Assembly (NCBI GenBank): GCA_023420245.1
Contig: JAEZWL010000209.1
Location: forward strand, 1 to 12,751
Length of the DNA stretch: 12,751 bases
Origin: Bacillota bacterium
GTDB lineage: Bacteria; Bacillota; Clostridia; Oscillospirales; Acutalibacteraceae
Direction: 5' to 3'
Made by a program: the position numbers and the translations under genes. Below the pieces are notes generated by a model. The model was not told where the DNA came from and did no database searches. It saw nothing but the letters and a program-made list of their open reading frames with translations. Of the stretch, positions 1 through 6,328 are shown piece after piece (within the stretch, counting starts at the first letter, position 1; each line of letters begins with the position of its first letter).

Positions 1-1550
1 CTGAGCTCGGCAACGATGTCGATATCACTCCGACAGGTGAACAACCCCGCTACGGGCAAAGGCAGTGTTTTCAATACCCTTCCGTCCCGTACAGCGGTAT
101 ATCCCCCGCCGCAGGCTTGCAGCTCCCGGACGGCCGCAAGCATATCCGCATCGTTATCTCCGACTACGATGAGATTATGTGCGTCGTGTGCCACGGTTGA
201 AGCCACGGCACCGTTTTTCAAACCAAAGCCCTTTACCGCGCCCAGCCCGATTCTTCCGGAGCCGTCGTGGCGCTGTACGACCGCGATTTTTATCACATCA
301 TCCGCCGGGGTGAATACTCCGTTAATCTGCGGAAGCGGCAGTAGGCGCTTTTGGGTCACGATTTGACCCGGAATGACGCCAATAACCGGAAATTCCTCCG
401 TGACCTTCATTACAAAGCAGTCCGCCGAAAGCTCCGGTATGGAAACGCTATGAAGCAGACTGTCCTCCGGCGGAATCCCGCGATTAGAAAGCTTCCTTGC
501 GCGGAGCGGCACACCGTCCTTGTAAACATCGCATACGGAAACCGTCTCCAGACAGTCCAGCACCACCAAATCCGCCCGGTAACCGGGTGCAACGGCGCCC
601 AAATGCTTTAGACCGTAGGCGCGGGCAGCATTGAGCGTCGCAATTTTCACCGCCCGTATAGGGGCAAGACCCAGGCTGATTGCCATTCGAATATTCCGGC
701 TGATATGACCGTTTTTCGCGGTATCCGCCAAATGAACGTCATCCGTACAGAAAACAAAGCGATCCAGGCTGATTGAGTCCTTTATCGCACCGGTAATGAT
801 TTCTTCGAGATTTTTGGCGGCGGAGCCCTGCCGGATTTGCACGATGAACCCGGCGCGCAGCCGCTCCAGCGCGGAGGGGTAATCGCTGCATTCGTGATCC
901 GTTTCCACGCCCGCCAGCTTGTATGCCTGTAGCTTTTTCCCTGTCAGACCGGGAGAATGTCCGTCAACAGTTTTATTCTGAAACAGCTCGACTTTATCCA
1001 GAATGTTCGTATCGCCGGAGATTACGGCCTCATAATTCATTACCTCGCCCAGCGCGACCACACGCGGATCCGAAATCAGCGCTCTCATCTGTTCGATTCC
1101 AAACACTCCGCCGTTATGGTCGAATTCATTAAGCGGCACACAGGAAGGAAGCGCAAAATAAAAATTCACGCCGCTGTTTTCGCTCGCCTTCATCAGATAG
1201 CGGACTCCCTCGATTCCGCATACATTGGCGATTTCGTGCGGGTCCGCAATTACTGTCGTGGTACCGCAAGGCAAAATTCTCCGCGCAAAAATATCCGGCG
1301 ACACCATCGAAGATTCTATATGGACGTGAGAATCGATAAAGCCGGGAACAACGGTTTTGCCGGTCAAGTCGACCTCTTGAGGTCCGCAATAGGAGCCTAT
1401 ACCAACAATAAAGCCGTCCCGAATCGCGATATCCGCCGTAAAAAGCTTTTCGGTAAACACATCCGCGACAGACGCGTTCTTTAAAACCAAATCCGGTGGT
1501 TCCAAGCCCATGGAGGCGGGAATCAGTTTCCTTTTTTCCGATAACACCAT
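1..1550 (-). CDS. ade: adenine deaminase, C-terminus beyond left edge
   Basis: Hydrolyses adenine to hypoxanthine and ammonia in cytoplasmic purine salvage. Translating the minus strand from the ATG at 1550-1548 gives 516 codons with no stop up to the window edge, so the gene is intact but cut off. Amidohydrolase metal motif PGFIDSHVHIES lies at residues 69-80 (H75, H77), then ADPHEIANVCG at 102-112 (H105), GHSPGLTGK at 197-205, TDHE at 217-220 and CTDDVH at 268-273, in the order typical of bacterial Ade. The C-terminal part has HDGSGRIGLGAVKGFGLK, also typical. Family members are usually about 570-600 residues, so roughly the last 60-80 are missing. The start is supported by GAGAGGGAA just upstream. 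The 5' leader is too short for a purine riboswitch. Identification is strong; substrate is inferred from family. Confidence 0.95.
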   Translation of the reverse strand, partial: MVLSEKRKLIPASMGLEPPDLVLKNASVADVFTEKLFTADIAIRDGFIVGIGSYCGPQEVDLTGKTVVPGFIDSHVHIESSMVSPDIFARRILPCGTTTVIADPHEIANVCGIEGVRYLMKASENSGVNFYFALPSCVPLNEFDHNGGVFGIEQMRALISDPRVVALGEVMNYEAVISGDTNILDKVELFQNKTVDGHSPGLTGKKLQAYKLAGVETDHECSDYPSALERLRAGFIVQIRQGSAAKNLEEIITGAIKDSISLDRFVFCTDDVHLADTAKNGHISRNIRMAISLGLAPIRAVKIATLNAARAYGLKHLGAVAPGYRADLVVLDCLETVSVCDVYKDGVPLRARKLSNRGIPPEDSLLHSVSIPELSADCFVMKVTEEFPVIGVIPGQIVTQKRLLPLPQINGVFTPADDVIKIAVVQRHDGSGRIGLGAVKGFGLKNGAVASTVAHDAHNLIVVGDNDADMLAAVRELQACGGGYTAVRDGRVLKTLPLPVAGLFTCRSDIDIVAEL

Positions 1551-1580
1551 AGCTTCCCTCTCTCCCGTTAAATTTTATCA

Positions 1581-1609
1581 ATCGTATCATAAAAAAGGAG
1601 AAATTACAA
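1581..1609 (-). promoter_or_regulatory. candidate sigma-A promoter for ade
   Basis: Read on the minus strand, TTGTAA (1609-1604) and TACGAT (1586-1581) are separated by 17 bp. Each hexamer matches the consensus at about four of six positions. Transcription would start near 1574, giving a leader of about 24 nt. It is a moderate match and rests on spacing and position only. Confidence 0.35.
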
Positions 1610-1622
1610 GAAAAGAAGTTCG

Positions 1623-1649
1623 TTATGACTGTCATAATTTGTTACAAAT
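1623..1649. promoter_or_regulatory. two abutting palindromes, candidate operator
   Basis: TTATGACTGTCATAA (1623-1637) is a perfect 7-1-7 inverted repeat. ATTTGTTACAAAT (1637-1649) is a perfect 6-1-6 inverted repeat sharing the base at 1637. The pair ends one base before the -35 box of the SGNH hydrolase promoter and lies upstream of the candidate ade promoter, so one regulator could affect both genes. The 7-1-7 geometry with TTAT/ATAA outer bases resembles Fur/PerR-family boxes, but the GAC/GTC core does not fit their consensus. The regulator is unknown. Confidence 0.5.
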
Positions 1650-1650
1650 C

Positions 1651-1679
1651 TTGTGATAAAATAGCAGATATGCTATACT
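1651..1679 (+). promoter_or_regulatory. sigma-A promoter for the lipoprotein operon
   Basis: TTGTGA (1651-1656), a 17-bp spacer, then TATACT (1674-1679). The hexamers and spacing are close to consensus. Transcription would start near 1686, about 26 nt before the SGNH hydrolase start codon, and the leader carries the AAAGGGG ribosome binding site at 1698-1704. Confidence 0.7.
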
Positions 1680-1711
1680 ATTATCCACGATTAGAGTAAA
1701 GGGGTATCTGA

Positions 1712-2629
1712 ATGAATCATAAACAATGCCGAATCATTGCGCTGATTTTAGCCGTCTCCTGTCTGGCGGTATTAAATGCCGCCTGCGGCAATAAACAAAA
1801 TACGTCAGCAACCACATCCTCTCAGGCGGCAGCATCGCAGAGCAGCACACCGAGCAGCGCCGTTCAGAGCCTTGCTTCTCAAGAGGAGCCGGTCAGCTCA
1901 CAACAGGCCAGCTCCGCTCAGCCGGCAAGCTCCTCGGCTGCTTCAAAGCCTCCGGCAGTCCTTCCGACGGTTTCTGCGGCAGACGCCGTCGCGCAAAGCG
2001 CCAAGGCAGACCCATCGTATCTTGACGACGCGGTTTTTATTGGAGATTCCGTGTCGCTCAAATTAAAAAACTACGTCACGGCAAAGCGGAAAGCTGACGC
2101 CGGCTTCTTCGGAAAAGCACAGTTTCTGACCGCCGGAAGCATGGGAAGCGGAAACGCACTGAAGCCTTTGGGCACAGATTCCATTCACCCCGCCTATAAT
2201 GGAAAAAAAGCTCTTTTGGAAGACAGTGTGGCGGCAATGGGCGTGAAAAAAGTATATATTATGCTCGGCATGAACGATATTGCGCCTTACGGCATTGACG
2301 GCGCTGTTCAAAACATGGCCAAGCTCCTCTCAAATATTAAGGCAAAGTCCCCGAACGTAACGGTTCTTGTGCAATCCGCTACCCCGATTGTAAAGGAACA
2401 GCAGATGACCTCGCTGAACAACCCCAATCTTGCGACCTATGATTACAAGCTAAGCCAGATGTGCAAGAAAAATGGCTACAGCTTTGTGGACGTTGCTTCC
2501 GTTATGCGCGATAAAGAAGGAAATTTGCCGCTGGAATATTGCAGCGACCCGAAAGGTTTGGGAATGCATTTTACCGATAAAGCCTGCGAAAAATGGATTG
2601 ATTATATTCTGACACATACCGTAAAATAA
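1712..2629 (+). CDS. SGNH/GDSL-type hydrolase, secreted lipoprotein
   Basis: Probable ester or lipid hydrolase anchored on the outer face of the membrane; the substrate cannot be read from the sequence. Residues 7-24 form a signal peptide ending in LNAAC, with C25 the likely lipidated cysteine (Asn at -3 is not ideal for a lipobox). Residues 30-100 are a Ser/Ala/Gln/Pro-rich linker of low complexity. The catalytic domain starts at FIGDSVSL (109-116, nucleophile S113), has the block III motif GMND (186-189, N188) and the block V histidine in GMHFTD (H286). The position three residues before that His, usually Asp, is Leu (L283); the nearest upstream acid is D279. The gene has its own promoter and is followed at once by the DUF4358 lipoprotein, its probable operon partner. 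Confidence 0.85.
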   Translation: MNHKQCRIIALILAVSCLAVLNAACGNKQNTSATTSSQAAASQSSTPSSAVQSLASQEEPVSSQQASSAQPASSSAASKPPAVLPTVSAADAVAQSAKADPSYLDDAVFIGDSVSLKLKNYVTAKRKADAGFFGKAQFLTAGSMGSGNALKPLGTDSIHPAYNGKKALLEDSVAAMGVKKVYIMLGMNDIAPYGIDGAVQNMAKLLSNIKAKSPNVTVLVQSATPIVKEQQMTSLNNPNLATYDYKLSQMCKKNGYSFVDVASVMRDKEGNLPLEYCSDPKGLGMHFTDKACEKWIDYILTHTVK

Positions 2630-2630
2630 T

Positions 2631-2635
2631 GGAGG
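2631..2635 (+). promoter_or_regulatory. ribosome binding site fixing the DUF4358 start
   Basis: GGAGG begins two bases after the preceding TAA and is 8 nt from the ATG at 2644. An in-frame ATG at 2629 overlaps that TAA, but it lies upstream of this site and would add five residues in front of a normal signal peptide. The site therefore favours 2644. Confidence 0.75.
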
Positions 2636-2643
2636 ATATTAGA

Positions 2644-3108
2644 ATGAAAAAGCTTTGGGCGGTAATTCTTGCCGCGGCGTTGCTGTTCGCGCTGACCGCG
2701 TGCGGCGGCGGAACAACAAAACAGGCGGATCTCGCAAAAGTAATGACGGATATGAAGACAAAGATCACCAATAAAGATATGATGGATTTATCCAAGGATG
2801 ATCTCATGACCAACTATGGCATTGAAGCCGCAGACGTAAAGCAATTTGCCGCCTACATTGATTCCACCGGAACAAAAGGGGACGAAATTGTATTTCTGGA
2901 GGGAAAGGACGCTGACGCCGCTAAGCGGATGAAAGAGAAGCTGGACGCGCGCTATAAGCAGAAAGAGGTTGAAATGAAGGACTACCTCCCTGAGGAATAC
3001 GCAATGCTGAAAAAATGCAGTGTGAATCAGGATGGCAATTACGTGAGCATGATCATTTCCCCGCAGTATGAGGAATTAAATAAAATCTACAATGCGGCAA
3101 TTAAATAA
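2644..3108 (+). CDS. DUF4358-type lipoprotein
   Basis: A 154-residue exported lipoprotein of unknown function. MKK plus a hydrophobic stretch leads to the lipobox LTAC (17-20, C20 lipidated), then a short GGG spacer. The mature part has the pattern I associate with DUF4358: a 'DLMTNYGIEAADVKQFAAY' block, a middle GDEIVFLEGKDADAA block, an Ala/Lys-rich helix with KEKLDARYKQK, the DYLPEEYAMLKK segment and a final NYVSMIIS strand. This is recognition from memory of the family. It sits 14 nt after the SGNH hydrolase stop and is followed by a strong hairpin terminator, so the two make a closed two-gene operon. Both products should sit on the outer membrane face. The start at 2644 is chosen over 2629 because of GGAGG at 2631-2635. 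Confidence 0.8.
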   Translation: MKKLWAVILAAALLFALTACGGGTTKQADLAKVMTDMKTKITNKDMMDLSKDDLMTNYGIEAADVKQFAAYIDSTGTKGDEIVFLEGKDADAAKRMKEKLDARYKQKEVEMKDYLPEEYAMLKKCSVNQDGNYVSMIISPQYEELNKIYNAAIK

Positions 3109-3152
3109 GCTATAAGGAACGCCCCGGAAATCCGGGGCGTTCCTTATAGCTT
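3107..3152. terminator. bidirectional intrinsic terminator
   Basis: A 21-bp perfect inverted repeat (3107-3127 with 3132-3152) with an AAAT loop and a GC-rich upper stem (CGCCCCGG/CCGGGGCG). It begins inside the stop codon of the DUF4358 gene and ends 8 bp before the stop of the convergent sirtuin gene. On the plus strand only TTT follows; on the minus strand the exit side is T-rich (TTATTTAATT). It probably ends transcription from both sides. Confidence 0.85.
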
Positions 3153-3160
3153 TCAGCCCT

Positions 3161-3880
3161 TTATTTAATCTGTTCCAACACCGTTCCGATGCGGTCGTTA
3201 ATTACCAGCGTTGCGTTTTCATCCTGCGAGGTCGCCGATTGATTGATCAGCACAAGGTACTTTCCGCCGAAATAATTCACCAGGCTTGCCGCCGGGTAAA
3301 CAATCAGAGAGGTTCCCCCGATGATCAACAAATCGGCCTCTTCAATCGCGCGAACCGCACCGTTCATGGTATGGGAATCCAGACCCTCTTCGTAGAGCAC
3401 AACGTCGGGTTTGATGGTTCCGCCGCAATCGCAGGTAGGTACCCCCTTGCTGTGAAGAATGAATTCCGCATCGTAAAGCTTATGGCAGCGCTGGCAGTAA
3501 TTGCGGTGTACGGAGCCGTGGAGCTCGAATACATTTCGGCTACCCGCTTTTTGGTGCAAGCCGTCAATATTTTGTGTGACAACGGCGGTCAGCTTTCCTT
3601 GCTCCTCCAGCTGGGCGAGCTTGCGGTGCGCGGCATTCGGCTCAGCGCTCAGGCAAAGCATCTTATCCCGGTAAAAATCATAAAATTCCTGCGTGTGCGA
3701 CACATAAAAGCGATGGCTCAGCATGACCTCGGGCGGATATTGATAATGCTGATGGTAGAGACCGTCCACACTGCGGAAGTCAGGGATTCCACTCTCGGTG
3801 GAAACACCGGCGCCGCCGAAAAAAACAATCCGGCTGCTTTCATCCACCATTCTCTGTAACCGTTCAATTTCCTGATTCAT
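3161..3880 (-). CDS. Sir2-family NAD-dependent protein deacylase (cobB-like)
   Basis: Removes acyl groups from lysine side chains using NAD+, releasing nicotinamide and O-acyl-ADP-ribose; cytoplasmic. Length is 239 residues from the ATG at 3880, preferred because AGGAG lies about 7 nt upstream; in-frame ATG (3895) and GTG (3904) starts lack this. Motifs: GGAGVSTESGIPDFR (22-36, NAD loop), TQNIDGLHQKAG (102-113), ELHGS (119-123, catalytic H121), zinc cysteines C129/C132 and C150/C152, and GTSLIVYPAAS for the nucleotide-binding end. In E. coli CobB a Tyr and an Arg three residues later bind succinyl groups. Here Y67 aligns with the Tyr but Y70 replaces the Arg (R71 is one position later), which favours deacetylation over desuccinylation. 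Single-gene unit, convergent with the lipoprotein operon. Confidence 0.95.
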   Translation of the reverse strand: MNQEIERLQRMVDESSRIVFFGGAGVSTESGIPDFRSVDGLYHQHYQYPPEVMLSHRFYVSHTQEFYDFYRDKMLCLSAEPNAAHRKLAQLEEQGKLTAVVTQNIDGLHQKAGSRNVFELHGSVHRNYCQRCHKLYDAEFILHSKGVPTCDCGGTIKPDVVLYEEGLDSHTMNGAVRAIEEADLLIIGGTSLIVYPAASLVNYFGGKYLVLINQSATSQDENATLVINDRIGTVLEQIK

Positions 3881-3922
3881 AAAATCACTCCTCATTTCAG
3901 GCACTCCAAATAGCCTACCCCT

Positions 3923-3952
3923 ATCTTAACGCCTTTTTACAGGTGCTTTCAA
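3923..3952 (-). promoter_or_regulatory. candidate sirtuin promoter
   Basis: On the minus strand TTGAAA (3952-3947) and TAAGAT (3928-3923) are 18 bp apart. The -35 box is good and the -10 box matches four of six positions. Transcription would start near 3916, about 36 nt before the chosen start codon. Confidence 0.4.
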
Positions 3953-4001
3953 GTGGTTTTCATCAGAAACAAGGAGAAAACTGTTAATTATGTTCTTTTG
4001 T

Positions 4002-4030
4002 TTGTATTATTTTTTTCTATGATTTATAAT
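4002..4030 (+). promoter_or_regulatory. promoter of the moxR-DUF58-transglutaminase operon
   Basis: TTGTAT (4002-4007), a 17-bp spacer, then a perfect TATAAT (4025-4030) in an A/T-rich stretch. Transcription would start near 4037, giving an untranslated leader of about 125 nt. The leader has a small hairpin at 4045-4066 (CTTCCGC with GCGG-c-AAG) of unknown significance. No other promoter is obvious before the three downstream genes. Confidence 0.7.
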
Positions 4031-4162
4031 AAACACAGGATATGCTTCCGCGTGAAAGGCGGCAAGTGATACATCATTACAAAATTATTCCATAGAATAA
4101 AATGAAAACTCATGCCGCTGGGCAGGAACGAAATTAACAAATTTACAGGACGGTGGAACATC

Positions 4163-5101
4163 ATGCAGCAGAAAGCAGACAGAATCATCAGCGAGGTTAA
4201 AAAAGCCGTAGTTGGAAAGGACGAGATCATCCGCAAGGTGCTGATGGTAATTCTGGCACAGGGGCATATCCTGCTGGAGGATATCCCGGGGGTCGGCAAA
4301 ACAACGCTTGCACTCGCATTCTCCAAAGCGGTTTCTCTGGATTATAAACGAATGCAGTTCACACCCGACGTCATGCCGAGCGATGTGACCGGCTTCTCGA
4401 TATACAATAAAGCAACCGATTCCCTGGAATACAAGCCCGGCGCGGCACTGTGCAATCTGTTTCTGGCAGATGAAATCAACCGCACCTCCAGTAAAACGCA
4501 GTCCGCCCTTCTGGAGGTAATGGAGGAAGGAAAAATTACGGTTGACGGCGTGACGCATAGAACCCCGAAGCCGTATGTCGTCATCGCGACCCAGAACCCG
4601 GTCGGCTCTGCGGGAACACAGCTGCTGCCGGAATCTCAGCTTGACCGGTTTATGGTGCGCCTGACAATGGGCTACCCCGACCTGAGGGATGAAGTTGAAA
4701 TCCTGAAACGCAAGCAGGGAATTGACCCACTGGAGCTGGTGCAGCGGTCGGCAAACGCGGACGATCTCATCGCGATGCAGCGGGAAACGGATTCCGTGTA
4801 CCTCTCCGACGCCGTATACGACTATATCGCGCGCCTGGTCAGCGCAACGCGGGATAACACCATGATCCGTCTGGGGGCAAGCCCCCGCGCCTCCATCGCG
4901 CTGGTAAAGATGGCACAGGCCGCCGCATACCTTTCCGGCAGGGATTATGTCGTTCCGAAGGATGTGCAGTCCGTTTTCATCGATGTTGTAGAGCATCGGA
5001 TCATTTTGAGCCCACAGGCAAAAATCAGCAACACTAACCCCAATCTCCTTCTCATGACAATTTTAAAGCATGTGGCAGCGCCCGCCGTTTCCCAGCGCTG
5101 A
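4163..5101 (+). CDS. MoxR-family AAA+ ATPase
   Basis: Cytoplasmic ATPase of the MoxR class, regarded as a chaperone-like factor for maturation of partner proteins with vWA-like domains. 312 residues from ATG 4163. Walker A is DIPGVGKTT (40-48), Walker B is LFLADEIN (99-106), sensor 1 is ATQNP (142-146), followed by ESQLDRFMVR with a candidate arginine finger, and GASPRAS for sensor 2. Length matches the family. Another in-frame ATG at 4112 would add 17 residues but has no ribosome binding site; 4163 has GGTGG seven bases upstream and gives the usual MoxR N-terminus (a helix followed by VVGKDEII). It is 22 bp from the DUF58 gene, a classic partner, so the two probably work together. Confidence 0.93.
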   Translation: MQQKADRIISEVKKAVVGKDEIIRKVLMVILAQGHILLEDIPGVGKTTLALAFSKAVSLDYKRMQFTPDVMPSDVTGFSIYNKATDSLEYKPGAALCNLFLADEINRTSSKTQSALLEVMEEGKITVDGVTHRTPKPYVVIATQNPVGSAGTQLLPESQLDRFMVRLTMGYPDLRDEVEILKRKQGIDPLELVQRSANADDLIAMQRETDSVYLSDAVYDYIARLVSATRDNTMIRLGASPRASIALVKMAQAAAYLSGRDYVVPKDVQSVFIDVVEHRIILSPQAKISNTNPNLLLMTILKHVAAPAVSQR

Positions 5102-5123
5102 TGATTTCACGCGGAGGTGAAAT

Positions 5124-6308
5124 ATGCTGAAATACCGGATTGTATACGGATTGGTTCTGACCGCTTCTCTCATCTTTTACCTGTTCTATACCGCCTACCT
5201 TTCTTTTTTCACCCTGATCGCGGTATTGCTCCTGCCAGCCCTTTCCTTGATTTTCACCCTTCTTGCCGCCGCAAAAACCGGCGTGCGGTTTGCGGTAAAA
5301 AACCCCTGTGCCGGCAAGGAAGATGCCGTGACGCTGGCTATCGTTTTTCAGAACCGATCGGTGATTCCAATCGCGCAGGCATGGCTCCGTTTTTCCTGCA
5401 CAAACGCGCTCAGCGGGGAGACGAAGCGCGAAGCCTTTTTTATTACTATTAATTCCGGCGCGGAGCAAACAGCGGAATATGAACTGAAATCACAGTACTG
5501 CGGAAAGCTGACCATCCAATTGGAACAAATAAAATTTTATGATTATTTTGGAATCTTCACGATAAGACGCAGGTTCGGAACCGCAACGGAGGTGTTTGTG
5601 CTTCCGGAATCCTATCCCCTCGATACCGGTATCGACACCTCGGTGAATTACGACGCGGAAAGCACCGCGTTCTCCAAGGAAAAGCCAGGAAGCGACTCTT
5701 CGGAGTTGTTTGACATCCGCCCCTACCGGGAGGGTGACCAGCTGCGAAATATCCATTGGAAGCTGAGCTCCAAGCTGGACGAGCTGATGGTAAAGGAATT
5801 TAGCCTGCCGATGGATGATTCCGTGCTTCTGCTGACCGAGCTGATGGCACGGGACATGGAGACGCTGGACACGGTTCTGGAAGTAATGGTCTCGCTTTGC
5901 AATTATCTGCTAGAAAACCGGATTCATCAGCGCGTGGAATGGTATAACGCGATCAGCGGCAGCTTTGAAAAGGCGGAAATCAAAACCCTTGATGCCATGG
6001 CGGAGCTGATGAATGCTATGCTCTCCGCACGCCGGTATTCTAATCAGCCTTACGCGCTGCTTTCCGGCAGCAAGCTTTCTTCCCACGAAGGGGAGTTCCC
6101 CCACACGATTTATATCACCGGGCAGCTGAGCGAGGCGCTGGTTGCTTTTTGTGACCGGTCGAACGGAAACAGAACCACCGTGATTTGCTGCGGCACCATG
6201 GAGGAAGCGGAAAATCGCACTGCGGATTTATTGGAATCGGCAAACATATCGGTTGTAACAATATCACCGAACAGGATTCCGGAAGGTCTTTCCGGTCTGA
6301 TGCTGTAA
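5124..6308 (+). CDS. DUF58 domain-containing membrane protein
   Basis: Partner protein of MoxR ATPases, 394 residues. Two membrane segments at about 6-23 and 26-47 are followed by a beta-rich extracytoplasmic-type region and the DUF58 signature RPYREGDQLRNIHWK (199-213) continuing into a LMVKEF block. Beyond this lies a vWA-like fold region (DDSVLLLTELMARDMETLD), as in the family. The molecular role is not established; families like this are linked to envelope and stress functions through the MoxR operon. A strong GGAGGTG site at 5113-5119 precedes the ATG. The gene lies 22 bp after moxR and 20 bp before the transglutaminase gene, so all three are probably one transcript. Confidence 0.92.
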   Translation: MLKYRIVYGLVLTASLIFYLFYTAYLSFFTLIAVLLLPALSLIFTLLAAAKTGVRFAVKNPCAGKEDAVTLAIVFQNRSVIPIAQAWLRFSCTNALSGETKREAFFITINSGAEQTAEYELKSQYCGKLTIQLEQIKFYDYFGIFTIRRRFGTATEVFVLPESYPLDTGIDTSVNYDAESTAFSKEKPGSDSSELFDIRPYREGDQLRNIHWKLSSKLDELMVKEFSLPMDDSVLLLTELMARDMETLDTVLEVMVSLCNYLLENRIHQRVEWYNAISGSFEKAEIKTLDAMAELMNAMLSARRYSNQPYALLSGSKLSSHEGEFPHTIYITGQLSEALVAFCDRSNGNRTTVICCGTMEEAENRTADLLESANISVVTISPNRIPEGLSGLML

Positions 6309-6328
6309 GGATAAAAGGTAGGGAAACG

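Noticed and set aside
1551..1600. Purine riboswitch in front of ade
   Set aside because: The space between the candidate promoter and the start codon is only a few tens of bases and lacks the conserved three-way junction sequence.
1129..1635. Minus-strand open frame of 168 codons across the start of ade, and the plus-strand frame at 957-1484
   Set aside because: The adenine deaminase frame is uninterrupted from 1550 to the window edge with all family motifs; these other frames lie within it and have no motif support. There is no frameshift in ade.
2629..2643. Upstream ATG overlapping the SGNH hydrolase stop as start of the DUF4358 gene
   Set aside because: GGAGG is located downstream of that ATG and correctly spaced for the ATG at 2644, which gives a normal lipoprotein signal peptide.
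4085..4996. Long open frame on the minus strand opposite moxR (about 300 codons)
   Set aside because: It is antisense to a clearly conserved AAA+ ATPase, has no recognisable domain and no ribosome binding site; it follows from codon bias of the true gene.
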